This document shows, one piece after another, positions 19,501 through 27,559 of a stretch of 64,000 nt of DNA (the stretch's first letter is position 1; each line of letters begins with the position of its first letter). Both the position numbers and the translations under genes were made by a program. The notes below the pieces were generated by a model. That model did no database searches, was not told the origin of the DNA, and was given only the letters and a program-made list of their open reading frames with translations. This DNA comes from Clostridium felsineum DSM 794. Its GTDB lineage: Bacteria; Bacillota; Clostridia; Clostridiales; Clostridiaceae. The stretch is from contig NZ_CP096980.1 of NCBI RefSeq assembly GCF_002006355.2, forward strand, positions 4,526,001-4,590,000. The letters run 5' to 3'.

Positions 19501-20064
19501 AAAATAAATGGTACTCCTATTAAAGATTCTGATGTTTATACTGTTGCAATAAATGATTATCGTTACAATGGTGGTGGAGGTTTTATGAAAGCTGCTGGCA
19601 TAAGTAATACCGACCCAAGTCTTGTAACCTATAGTTCAGCTAAAGCTCTTGGAGATGACGGTCAAGTTAGAAGTTTAATGCAAAGTTACATTAAAAACAA
19701 TCAAACTATATCTCCTACTAACTCAAATAATTGGAAACTATCAACTTCACCTGTTACAGAATCAAACAATGATAATCCTGTAGGACCTTTACCTGTGAAT
19801 CCTGTACCCGTAAATCCTTTGACCAATGGATCTACAAGTCAAAACACAGCACAACCAGGATCAACATCAAATTCAGCTACTACTAATACTGATGGACAAT
19901 TATCAAATAACACACCTGCTAAAATTAATAATGATGCTGTACTTCCAAAAACAGGTTCTATGATAGATAGTACTGTTCTTATTATAATAGGTTTGCTTCT
20001 TCTAGTTTTAGGATTAGTTATACTGCTTAGAGATAAATTCAAAAGAAATCAAAAATCTATTTAA
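16510..20064 (+). CDS. Sortase-anchored protein with two tandem 5'-nucleotidase/cyclic phosphodiesterase modules
   Basis: An 1184-residue secreted protein. The start is TTG 16510, seven bases after GGAGGG; an in-frame ATG at 16495 overlaps that site. A signal peptide ends near KSFAA. Module 1 has metallophosphatase motifs EINDFHGALED, GGGDLYQGSA and TTLGNHEFDWG, then a 5'-nucleotidase C-terminal domain. Module 2 repeats this: LETADVHGHILDYD, DSGDTIQGTPL, LGNHEFNYGL and YNGGGGFMKAAG. A Pro/Thr/Asn linker leads to the sorting signal LPKTG, a hydrophobic helix and a Lys/Arg tail. It should hydrolyse extracellular 2',3'-cyclic nucleotides and nucleotides at the cell wall for phosphate and nucleoside salvage. 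Confidence 0.93.
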   Translation: MSKQKKLNLLTSRLVLIFFVIFTLLGNLPIKSFAASNDKTFDLVEINDFHGALEDTSNPANPVASVLGNRVKSIEASNPDTIVFGGGDLYQGSAMSNILKGVPVQKVMNNIGMNFTTLGNHEFDWGLDTLNKVTMSGANYNIICSNLYQKNSDGSKGDRVFDPYKIVTKDGVRIAFIGGITNETPNIVTPAYVSDKIFTDLATEINGVAKDIKDNNKADVIIAVVHEGEANLDNVVNKLSNVDAVFGGHTHTIEQKIVNGIPVINANHNGMGFADLKMTISDGNKISFSNTTSSYVALNNASGYMASNPTTDPEITQIVNDAKSQVGPTLNKVLGTIPSDITRKQDISPYGESALGNWVSDVIKNYGNADIGISNNGGLRTDLSSGDVTYGQIYALMPFDNDIDTVTVNKAQLKDILEQAVGQFSDPSSSVALGGKGLQVSGIKFTYDPSKTYGNKIVSITRENGSQISDSEILKLAGPDFVLTGGDGFLRFNKDDIKSSLMDTHTLVRDALIDDVTKNKTVKYTMDNRLSTGSEVPSTISVLETADVHGHILDYDYATGTVPKSSVGLAKVSTYVNNVRASNPNVMLVDSGDTIQGTPLSYYYDKIDTTSEYPLMKAMGAMKYDTWTLGNHEFNYGLPTLNRVISDAKKENIKVLSANTYKDDNSNFVDPYYIKDFNINGKTVKVGILGLTTKCIPNWEDPSHYAGLHFNDLVDEAKLWVPKMKAQGANIILVAAHTGEESASDTIPENEAKAIAANVSGVDAVLAAHVHNTVNDTSVKNPDGKIVPIVEPNKWGSYVSQVDITLDANGNAASINTKNVQMDDSISEDPNIVNLAQPYQAATLNYISTKLGTSTGEFTGSNQTTAPTAIMELINKVQQDAAKTQLSISAPLSSSAYIPKGDVTIKDIMSVYVYENYLYGVKMTGKQIKDWLEYSVRYYKQVSNPSDQITKDASLNVPDYNLDQLYGATYDVDLTEPACTTDPTTGRVASGNRIKNLKINGTPIKDSDVYTVAINDYRYNGGGGFMKAAGISNTDPSLVTYSSAKALGDDGQVRSLMQSYIKNNQTISPTNSNNWKLSTSPVTESNNDNPVGPLPVNPVPVNPLTNGSTSQNTAQPGSTSNSATTNTDGQLSNNTPAKINNDAVLPKTGSMIDSTVLIIIGLLLLVLGLVILLRDKFKRNQKSI

Positions 20065-20070
20065 AATTCT

Positions 20071-20103
20071 TAGCTGCTTTAAAATTTTAAAGCAGCTATT
20101 TTA
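20071..20103 (+). terminator. Terminator after nucleotidase gene
   Basis: TAGCTGCTTTAAAA and its exact complement make a 28-base palindrome at 20071-20098, followed by a short T stretch. Confidence 0.82.
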
Positions 20104-20381
20104 AAGTATATTTGACGACATAATTCTTTATATTTTTTATATTTATTTTATAATTAATTTATGCTTATTTTATTTTATTTAAAATTTGAAGAAATATATT
20201 GTAAATTCTTAAGAAATGTATTAAAATTTATATTAAGATAATAATTTCGTCAAAAAAAGTGTTTAGTTTATATTAATTTTTTAAATATTAATATAATCGA
20301 TATCATTTTTAATAGGAATGAGTATTATATAAAATTTTTAATCAAATACAAATTTCTATTAAAAAAATAAGGAAATACTAT

Positions 20382-20395
20382 TGTAAACGTTTAAA
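20382..20395. promoter_or_regulatory. cre/LacI-type operator upstream of mannanase
   Basis: TGTAAACGTTTAAA differs in one position from a perfect palindrome and fits the CcpA cre consensus. It lies about 30 bases upstream of a TTGACT (20427-20432), after which TTATAA/TATAAA at 20450-20456 can serve as -10. It could mediate catabolite control or specific regulation of the mannanase. The rest of the 20.10-20.60 kb gap is A+T-rich and holds no gene I can support. Confidence 0.55.
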
Positions 20396-20426
20396 TAAAA
20401 TGTTATTATATACTTACAGTTACATA

Positions 20427-20456
20427 TTGACTACTAATGATCTTTTTATTTATAAA
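20427..20456 (+). promoter_or_regulatory. Candidate promoter of GH26 gene
   Basis: TTGACT (20427-20432) and TTATAA (20450-20455) with 17 bases between; the following leader is about 140 bases. Confidence 0.5.
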
Positions 20457-20600
20457 TATACCACAACGCTATAAAATTAACGTTCTGGTATATGTGCAAA
20501 TAAAATGAATATGACGTCTATATTTATAATAATAAATTTGATTACATAAATTTTCTCACAGCACAAACTATTTATTATTTAAATCGGGAGGGTGACTAAC

Positions 20601-21668
20601 ATGACAGTAAAGAATTTCAAGAAATTATTTTTATCTATTTTTGCAGTACTATACATAATATCTGCAGCAAATCCAACTAAGGTTTCCGCATTTTCTTCAA
20701 CATGCAAGACTGGTGTTTTTCTTGGATGGGATAGAAATATTGACACATCAATAGCCTATACTAATGGCTATGCCAATCGATTGGACATAGTATCCTATGA
20801 TCTTTGCAATTGGAATGGTAATAACGATTCATCTTCCATAAGTTGGGACAGCGCCTCAACTATAAGAGATCTCGAGAAACCAAATCCATCATTATTAAAG
20901 CAATATACTGGACCTTATCCACATTTAATAAAAACTGCTATTATATCAGCTCACATGCCTTGTCCTACAGGCGGAACTAGTAATGGTTATATATCTGATC
21001 AGGATTTCGCTACCCTATCTAGTGCGAAAATTCAAAATATTAATTCATCTAGTCCTGCTTTTCTTCAAAAGTACAAAGCAATTGTATCTAAAATAGCTGA
21101 TGGCCTTGAATATTACGGACATACAGGAACTATTTATTTTCGTCCATTCCATGAAGTTAACGGAAACTGGTTTTGGTGGGGTGACAAAGATGTAAACCAA
21201 TACAAACAACTCTGGATAAACTTACACGACTATTTAGTTAGTACTGATTCGGGATGTAGAGGACTTACTTGGTTAAAATTTTGCTATGCACCTAACAGTG
21301 GAAAGAATGCAGCGTTATATTATCCTGGAGACGACTATGTAGATACCGTAGGAATGGATGCCTATAGTGATACTCCTGCTACAGACTCATATGTAAAAAG
21401 AGCTTATGCTGAACTTACAGGTGGAACTTATAATGGTATAACTTATCCTGGAATAAATAAACCTTTCGGCTTTCCAGAACTTGGTCCAAATGTTGGTGGA
21501 CAATATATAGATAATAGAAATCACTCTATACAAAAATTTGACTACCAAAGATGGGCTGATGCTATTAAATTAAATTACCCTAAGGCAAGCTACTTTGTAA
21601 TTTGGAATGGTGACTATGAACCAAGAAAAAACATTAATGGACCTTCCATGTTTAATATGAGCTACTAA
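20601..21668 (+). CDS. Secreted GH26 beta-mannanase
   Basis: A 355-residue secreted glycoside hydrolase family 26 enzyme. The signal peptide runs to about ANPTKVSA. The acid/base Glu is in YFRPFHEVNGNWFWWG and the nucleophile Glu in PFGFPELGPNVGG, both typical of GH26; conserved aromatic residues (FVIWNGDYEPR) close the barrel. It cleaves beta-1,4-mannan in plant cell walls. I start it at ATG 20601, because the GTG at 20592 overlaps the GGGAGGG ribosome site. It is a single-domain enzyme: no dockerin, carbohydrate-binding module or S-layer domain is visible. It stands alone between terminators. Confidence 0.93.
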   Translation: MTVKNFKKLFLSIFAVLYIISAANPTKVSAFSSTCKTGVFLGWDRNIDTSIAYTNGYANRLDIVSYDLCNWNGNNDSSSISWDSASTIRDLEKPNPSLLKQYTGPYPHLIKTAIISAHMPCPTGGTSNGYISDQDFATLSSAKIQNINSSSPAFLQKYKAIVSKIADGLEYYGHTGTIYFRPFHEVNGNWFWWGDKDVNQYKQLWINLHDYLVSTDSGCRGLTWLKFCYAPNSGKNAALYYPGDDYVDTVGMDAYSDTPATDSYVKRAYAELTGGTYNGITYPGINKPFGFPELGPNVGGQYIDNRNHSIQKFDYQRWADAIKLNYPKASYFVIWNGDYEPRKNINGPSMFNMSY

Positions 21669-21726
21669 TTTCCTTTAAATTTTCTCATTACTTTTAATAT
21701 TCAAAAAATTGTAAATATATCTAAAC

Positions 21727-21761
21727 AGAAGGATAAGTATGAAAATTTATCCTTCTTTATA
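21727..21761. terminator. Convergent terminator
   Basis: AGAAGGATA (21727-21735) pairs with TATCCTTCT (21748-21756), with T-rich sequence on the plus side. It separates the mannanase from the leftward ECF gene. Confidence 0.7.
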
Positions 21762-21770
21762 TATAAATAA

Positions 21771-22343
21771 TTATTTTTTTCTAATCTTTTTAATGGCTAA
21801 AACTACAGGTACAGTTATTAGTACTGAAACTATAGCTTCACAAGTACCACTAGTTGCTGCAACTCCATAAATAGTAGCAGCGGTAGCTTTGACACTTATA
21901 TGTTTTGCAGTTGCATATCTAGCTGCATATAAAACATAAATCATTGTAAGAACACCTAAAGTATTAGTTAAAGTTCCAACCACAGCGCTAACAGCTATTT
22001 TTATAGATTGATTTTTAACCTTAACTAATCTATAAGAATAATATGCAGTTACCCCTATTAAAACTCTAGGTAAAACTGAAACCAAAGGATTCATATAGGC
22101 AAAAGATAGTAAACTAGGCGACATTATATTTTGAACTATACTAAATAATCCAAATATAAGTCCTATTACAGCTCCCACTATCGGTCCTTCAAGAATAGCT
22201 CCTATAATTACAGGAACATGCATGATAGTTGCTTTGGTTATAGGAAGTGGAATAAACCCATAACCTGTTAGTCCTAAAACAATAGAAATAGCTGACAGTA
22301 ATCCTATTACAGTTAACTGCCTTGTTTTTAGTTTATTATTCAT
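21771..22343 (-). CDS. ECF transporter S component (vitamin uptake)
   Basis: A 190-residue protein with six predicted helices. LTVIGLLSAISIVLG, IMHVPVIIGAILEGPIVGA and FGLFSIVQNIMSP are typical of substrate-binding S components of energy-coupling factor transporters. The ATPases and T component are not nearby, so it would share a common ECF module. The pattern is closest in my memory to pantothenate-type S proteins, but the ligand cannot be fixed from sequence. The leader (22344-22440) carries an ACAGT...ACTGT hairpin and a TATAAT box; no known vitamin riboswitch was recognised. ATG 22343 follows CGGAGG. Confidence 0.82.
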   Translation of the reverse strand: MNNKLKTRQLTVIGLLSAISIVLGLTGYGFIPLPITKATIMHVPVIIGAILEGPIVGAVIGLIFGLFSIVQNIMSPSLLSFAYMNPLVSVLPRVLIGVTAYYSYRLVKVKNQSIKIAVSAVVGTLTNTLGVLTMIYVLYAARYATAKHISVKATAATIYGVAATSGTCEAIVSVLITVPVVLAIKKIRKK

Positions 22344-22485
22344 TTTTTCCTCCGTTCTTATTCCTCTATGGATATAAGTCGATTTTTTTCTTTAAAATTT
22401 CAACTTAAATACAGTTTCAATGGAATACTGTTTTTCCGGAGATATTATAACATAATTTTTTTTTATTTAAAACTAAAATTACAAA

Positions 22486-23757
22486 CTAATTTGGAATTTT
22501 AATAGAAAACTTGCATCCACCTACTGGTAAGTTTTCAACATGAATTTCTCCTTTATACTTATTAACTATTATATCGTAGCATGCACTTAAACCAAGACCT
22601 AAACCCTTTCCAATTTCCTTCGTTGTAAAAAAAGGTTCAAACACCTTATCCTTCATATTCTCATCTATCCCTGGTCCATTATCAGATATACTAAAATAAG
22701 ACCATTTTTCATCTTTACAGCTTTCAACTAATATTTTTACCTTTTCGTCTGACTTATTAAAAAAATCTATAGCATTCATAATTATATTAAATATGACCTG
22801 TTCAATATCAAATCTATTGCACTTTATATAACTTTCCTCTTCTATTTCATAATCAATAGTAGCAATATCTTTAAATTTATTATATTCAAGCTCTGAATCT
22901 ATTAGTATAATTGTTTCCTCAACAATTTCTTTGAGATAATTTAATTGAAAACTATCATACATTTTTTTATTAGTAAATCGTATTAGATTTTTTATTATGT
23001 AGCTAATTTTATTTAATCCTTCATTACTTTCCTTAATCAAAGTATCAAAGTCTTTAAATATGAATTCTATTTTATTTTTATTTTCATAAAGTTCTTCTAG
23101 ATATTTTGTATCTTTAATATTATTATAATTATTTTGTATTATAGCATTTATCCGTTCATAATTTTCTTTTAAAATAGAGAAATACTTATTTATAGAATAC
23201 AAATTTGAAATACTGTAGCCAAGTGGTGTATTTATTTCATGAGCTATACCCGCAGAGAATCTTCCAATAGTAGATAACTTTTCTCTATTAATAAGTTCAA
23301 TCTGAGTTATCTGTAATTTTGCATTAGATTCTTTTAATTCCACATTGATATTTTTAATATTATCATAGGACTCTATCAATTCACACTGGTATTCTCTCAA
23401 TTTTATTGCTGATTTAAGTCTTGATATGAATTCAATAGGTTCAATTGGCTTATTAATGTAATCATTTGCTCCCAAGTCAAAGCTTTCCTTGAGGTACTTT
23501 TTATCTGTTAAAGAGGTAAACATTATAATAACTATATTTTTATGCTTATCTCTAACCATTTTAAGTACATCTATTCCAGATAGATTAGGCATTACTATAT
23601 CTAATAAAATAATATCGATTTTCTCTGATTCTATCTTTTTAAGACCTTCCTCTGGCGAATTTACTAATATTAAATTACATTCTATTTTATATTCTGCTAC
23701 TATATTTTGAACAGCTAATAAATTAAGTTTAGCATCATCTATAACTAGAATATTCAT
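22486..23757 (-). CDS. Hybrid protein: N-terminal receiver plus histidine kinase
   Basis: A 423-residue soluble protein, last gene of a four-gene signalling operon. An N-terminal receiver (ILVIDDAKLN, phospho-acceptor Asp in IILLDIVMPNLSG, Lys in YINKPIEP) leads through a coiled coil to a HisKA domain (GRFSAGIAHEINTPLG) and an ATPase domain with N box NIIMNAIDFF, DNGPGID and GKGLGLGLSAC. There are no membrane helices, so it acts in the cytoplasm. Receiver-first kinases are usually controlled by phosphorylation from another kinase, here probably the PAS kinase of the same operon. Start ATG 23757 follows AGGAG and lies one base after the upstream stop. Confidence 0.88.
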   Translation of the reverse strand: MNILVIDDAKLNLLAVQNIVAEYKIECNLILVNSPEEGLKKIESEKIDIILLDIVMPNLSGIDVLKMVRDKHKNIVIIMFTSLTDKKYLKESFDLGANDYINKPIEPIEFISRLKSAIKLREYQCELIESYDNIKNINVELKESNAKLQITQIELINREKLSTIGRFSAGIAHEINTPLGYSISNLYSINKYFSILKENYERINAIIQNNYNNIKDTKYLEELYENKNKIEFIFKDFDTLIKESNEGLNKISYIIKNLIRFTNKKMYDSFQLNYLKEIVEETIILIDSELEYNKFKDIATIDYEIEEESYIKCNRFDIEQVIFNIIMNAIDFFNKSDEKVKILVESCKDEKWSYFSISDNGPGIDENMKDKVFEPFFTTKEIGKGLGLGLSACYDIIVNKYKGEIHVENLPVGGCKFSIKIPN

Positions 23758-23758
23758 A

Positions 23759-24799
23759 TCAACACTCCTGTTCATGTATTTCAATACTAGTATTAAATTT
23801 CACTAGAAATCTTTCATTATCAACAGCTAGCTTTCCACCAAAGAAATTACAAATATCGTTTAAGACATTAAAAACAAGCTTAAATTGTGAACCAGTAAAT
23901 ATTCCCTTAGCATCCTCTTTATTAATCAATAGAAAATTCACTGCAAACTTATTAACTACTGTTAAGTTAACAATAATATTTTCCCATGTTGTGTTCCTAG
24001 CAAATACCTTAAGAATACTTTCTATGATAACCAGCAAAACTTTTTTATTTCCAAAAAACTTAACTTTTTCAATTTCCCCATCAAAGACCGTTCTTATTTT
24101 TCCCTCTCCTATTTGAATAAGATCTTCTTTTAGCACATCTACCTTGAATTCTTCCTTAACACTTGGAAGTGTATCTAAATATTTAAAATAAACTTCATCA
24201 ATGCCACTTAAAAATGAATCAAAAGCCTCTGTATTTATTACTTTACTCTTATAATATTCTAAAAGTTTATATTTTAAGTTAAATATTCTCTTTGATACTT
24301 CCTTAATTGCTTCTACATCTAGCTTAGCATTTTGGGTAATTTTATTGTTAGCATCTAATATTTTGGTATATGCCTTATTTTTCTGTTCTAACCTAGTTTT
24401 GAATATTTCATTTTGCTTTATCAAATCATAATATTCTAAACCTTGGTATATAGCTGGTAAAAACTCCTCTTCATTATTCCAAGGTTTAGTTATATATTTA
24501 AATACGCCTACTCTATTCACTGTTGCAATTACTTGCGATATTTGGGCATATCCTGAAAGCACAATTCTAATAGTATCAGGCGATATCTCCTTTACTTTTT
24601 CCAATAATTCTAACCCATTCATTTTAGGCATTTTCATATCTGTAACTATAACTGCTATCTCTTTTTCACTAAATTCTATTAACGCTTCTTCTCCGCTTAT
24701 AGCCGTTAAAGTATTAAATTTCTCACTTATAGTTATTCTATTTATAGAGTTGAGGATATTAATCTCATCATCCACAAAAAGCACATTATATTTCGCCAT
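23759..24799 (-). CDS. Response regulator with atypical C-terminal domain
   Basis: A 346-residue protein. Residues 1-120 are an RpfG-like receiver (VLFVDDEINIL, Asp in AVIVTDMKMPKMNG, Lys in KYITKPW). A coiled-coil middle follows. The last 130 residues (FGNKKVLLVIIESILKVF, FKLVFNVLNDICNFFGGKL) have the outline of a kinase ATPase domain but lack N, G1 and G2 boxes, so it is probably a degenerate ATPase fold used for docking. It overlaps the HDOD regulator gene by 14 bases and precedes the hybrid kinase by one base. Output is unknown; it may tune the flanking kinases by protein contact. Confidence 0.75.
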   Translation of the reverse strand: MAKYNVLFVDDEINILNSINRITISEKFNTLTAISGEEALIEFSEKEIAVIVTDMKMPKMNGLELLEKVKEISPDTIRIVLSGYAQISQVIATVNRVGVFKYITKPWNNEEEFLPAIYQGLEYYDLIKQNEIFKTRLEQKNKAYTKILDANNKITQNAKLDVEAIKEVSKRIFNLKYKLLEYYKSKVINTEAFDSFLSGIDEVYFKYLDTLPSVKEEFKVDVLKEDLIQIGEGKIRTVFDGEIEKVKFFGNKKVLLVIIESILKVFARNTTWENIIVNLTVVNKFAVNFLLINKEDAKGIFTGSQFKLVFNVLNDICNFFGGKLAVDNERFLVKFNTSIEIHEQEC

Positions 24800-25976
24800 A
24801 ATTGTTCTCCTTTCTTATTACTTCATTTATTACATCTTTGCACTGCTGCTTTGATATATTTAAATAATTAAAAACCTCATCATCTAACTTTGCACTTACC
24901 GTGTCACCTATTAAACTCCAAGAATAATAATCTGCTATATGTGATATTGCTACAAGTTCTCTATTTACAACATTAGAATTCATAGGTCTATGATGATACA
25001 AGGCTGTTTCAACTATAGGGTATGGCAAATTCCACCACTGGAGCATATATCCACCCACTTCATCATGGCTTACATTAAAGTATTTCTTTTCCACACTGCA
25101 TATATCATTATTCTCATCTTCATAAATCAATCTATATACCTCATCATATTCCTCACTATAATTTTTCAAAAGAATAACTTTTCCTATATCATGTAGCAGT
25201 CCTGCGGTATAGTAGTATTCCGGAATCTTTTTATTAATTATGGCTTTATATAGTATAATTATTAATTTATTTGTAAGGTTTGCATGCTGCCAAAGCTTTT
25301 CTTTTTTAACGAATCTATTTTCGAAATCAAAAACCTCAGATGTTAAAATTATAGTTTTCAAATTAATTAAGCCCAAATTAAGTACTGCGCTTTTAACCGA
25401 AGAAACCTTTAATCCATAAAAGGCAGAATTCACTATTTTTAATATTTGCCCACTTAGAACCATATCTTTTTCTACATATTTTATAATAACATCGATGTCA
25501 TAATTATCCTCTTCTATTAATCTACTTATTTTTTCATAAATGAAATTTATAGTCGGCAACTTTTCAATATTTCTTATACTCATTAATACTTTTTCGTTTT
25601 TTAACAATTCTTCTGTCTTAAATACACCATCTATCATTTTTTTAAATTCATCATTTTTCCATGGCTTACTTAGATATAATTTTGCAAGATTATTATATAT
25701 GGATTTAAAAACTACTTTCTCATCTGTATACCCACTTAATATTATTCTTATTGTTAATGGATATTTCACTTTTATGACTTTTAATAATTCATATCCTCCC
25801 ATACCAGGCATTATCATATCAATTACTATCATATCTACTGAAATTTTAGATAATAATTCTAAGGCTTCTTCTCCACTTTCTGCAAAAAAGAGGTCATATT
25901 CTGAATCAAATAATTCACGCCTTATAGCTTTTAGTATTGCTCTCTCATCATCTACGAACAGAATTTTTTTATTCAT
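24786..25976 (-). CDS. Response regulator with HDOD output domain
   Basis: A 396-residue protein: receiver (ILFVDDERAIL, Asp in MIVIDMIMPGMGG, Lys in YLSKPWKN) followed by an HDOD domain (LPTINFIYEKISRLI, ILKIVNSAFYGLK, SAVLNLGLINLK) that retains HDIGK and a later HH in YHHRPM. HDOD domains are related to HD-GYP phosphodiesterases but usually lack full metal sites and serve in protein signalling; the retained HD is noteworthy. It overlaps the PAS kinase gene by 8 bases and the next regulator by 14, showing strict co-translation. ATG 25976 is used. Confidence 0.88.
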   Translation of the reverse strand: MNKKILFVDDERAILKAIRRELFDSEYDLFFAESGEEALELLSKISVDMIVIDMIMPGMGGYELLKVIKVKYPLTIRIILSGYTDEKVVFKSIYNNLAKLYLSKPWKNDEFKKMIDGVFKTEELLKNEKVLMSIRNIEKLPTINFIYEKISRLIEEDNYDIDVIIKYVEKDMVLSGQILKIVNSAFYGLKVSSVKSAVLNLGLINLKTIILTSEVFDFENRFVKKEKLWQHANLTNKLIIILYKAIINKKIPEYYYTAGLLHDIGKVILLKNYSEEYDEVYRLIYEDENNDICSVEKKYFNVSHDEVGGYMLQWWNLPYPIVETALYHHRPMNSNVVNRELVAISHIADYYSWSLIGDTVSAKLDDEVFNYLNISKQQCKDVINEVIRKENNYGEI

Positions 25977-27264
25977 AACTTTCCTTTCTTTTATCCTGAT
26001 GGATAGGAATTTTTATGGTGAAAGTTGTACCTACTCCAATATCACTTTCTACCTTTATCTGTCCATTATGCTTATTTTTTATAATCTCATATGTTATACT
26101 AAGTCCAAGTCCGGTACCCTTTCCAACTCCCTTTGTCGTAAAAAGTGGCTTGAATATTTTTTCAAAATTCTCCTTTGGTATTCCTACTCCAGTATCTTCT
26201 ATTGAGCAGCATACAAATTCATTTTCATTATATGTTTTTATTGTTATGGTTCCCATTTCTTTTATATTATTTTTTTCACGCTTTTCCTTAATTGCATGAG
26301 ATGCATTTATAATTAAATTTAAAAGTGATTGGTTTATCTCACTTGATTTTGCTTGAATTTTAGGTATGTTCTGTAGATTCTTTTCAATATTACAATCATA
26401 TTTTAATTCATTTCTAGCAATTATAAGAGTATTATTAATGGATTCGTTTAAATCGATAAAATCAAACTCCTCATTTAAATCAACATGTGAAAAGCTTCTA
26501 ACTGCTCCAATTATTTTTCTAACCCTTTCTATACCATTTTCGGTATCCTTAAAAAGTTCATCCATATCATTAAGTATAAAATCCAAACCATACTTTTTTT
26601 CTAAATCAATAACAGTATTAAGTGAATCCTTAAAGTAATCCATATTATTTGGATAGTTAGAACCGCATTTTTCATATAAATCAATAACAGTTTTTATTTT
26701 CTCAATATATTTTTTTAAAGTTTGAAAATTACTTATTATAAAACCCAGAGGATTATTTATCTCATGTATAATCCCAGCCAACAATTCTCCTACGCTAACC
26801 ATTTTATCTATTTTCATTATGTTATCTTTAATTTTTTGAAATTCGGCCTTTGTATCCTGCAGTTCTTTTTCTTTAGCTGCCAATTTACTTACTAAATTGC
26901 TCTTTTCCTTTATCTCCCTACACACAATTATAAAAACTTCGGATTTTTTCTTGTCATCTTTTATATTATAGAAATTCACATCTAAATAATTGTCTCCACT
27001 ATCTATAGCAAAAACTTTAGATTTTCCATTTTCTTCCCTACTTATATTATCAGTATTAATATGTTCCATAATATCTTCTTGAAATAAATTTCCTATGTTT
27101 TTATTGATTAAATCTTCTCTTGAACACTTCCACATGTTTTCAGTAGATTTGTTAAAATCAATAATCCTACCTGATTTATCCAAAATTATTATAGCAGTAT
27201 TTATATCCAATTCCCGCATTATAATATCATATAGTTTACAATTTATTATAGTATTATCATCCAT
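25969..27264 (-). CDS. Cytoplasmic PAS-domain histidine kinase
   Basis: A 431-residue soluble sensor kinase and first gene of the operon. A PAS domain (residues 15-125: AIIILDKSGRIIDFNKSTENMW) precedes a coiled coil, the HisKA site with His167 in LLAGIIHEINNPLG, and an ATPase domain with N box LNLIINASHAIK, DTGVGIP and GKGTGLGLS. The PAS could bind a cofactor or ligand. It probably feeds the three receivers encoded downstream. There is no membrane segment. The ribosome site before ATG 27264 is weak (GGA). Confidence 0.9.
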   Translation of the reverse strand: MDDNTIINCKLYDIIMRELDINTAIIILDKSGRIIDFNKSTENMWKCSREDLINKNIGNLFQEDIMEHINTDNISREENGKSKVFAIDSGDNYLDVNFYNIKDDKKKSEVFIIVCREIKEKSNLVSKLAAKEKELQDTKAEFQKIKDNIMKIDKMVSVGELLAGIIHEINNPLGFIISNFQTLKKYIEKIKTVIDLYEKCGSNYPNNMDYFKDSLNTVIDLEKKYGLDFILNDMDELFKDTENGIERVRKIIGAVRSFSHVDLNEEFDFIDLNESINNTLIIARNELKYDCNIEKNLQNIPKIQAKSSEINQSLLNLIINASHAIKEKREKNNIKEMGTITIKTYNENEFVCCSIEDTGVGIPKENFEKIFKPLFTTKGVGKGTGLGLSITYEIIKNKHNGQIKVESDIGVGTTFTIKIPIHQDKRKESYE

Positions 27265-27514
27265 ATAAATTTCCGATTTCTAAACGCTCAAACCCATCCA
27301 AAAATCAGGACTATTCACCAACCTTTCTCTTTTAATGCCTTACCCATATATGCTCATTAGTCTTTGGCAACTATACCATAGCTAGTAATATTTCCATACC
27401 TTACTCTTGGTTAATTATTTTTATGTAATATTGGACAATATAAAATCCTATTTTGCTTGTTTTTATTATTTGCTTTTTCATTTGTTCTTATGAGTTAAAT
27501 TTAAAATCAAAAAA

Positions 27515-27551
27515 AAATTAGAGAAGCAATTCTACCTTGCTCCTCTAATTT
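27515..27551 (-). terminator. Terminator of lgt
   Basis: Read on the minus strand, AAATTAGAGGAGCAA pairs with a nearly exact complement and a run of nine T follows. It ends the lgt transcript ahead of the signalling operon. Confidence 0.82.
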
Positions 27552-27559
27552 TTATAATA

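Noticed and set aside
22344..22485. Vitamin riboswitch before the ECF S component
   Set aside because: Only a small ACAGT/ACTGT hairpin was found; no conserved core of THF, preQ1, TPP, FMN or cobalamin riboswitches.
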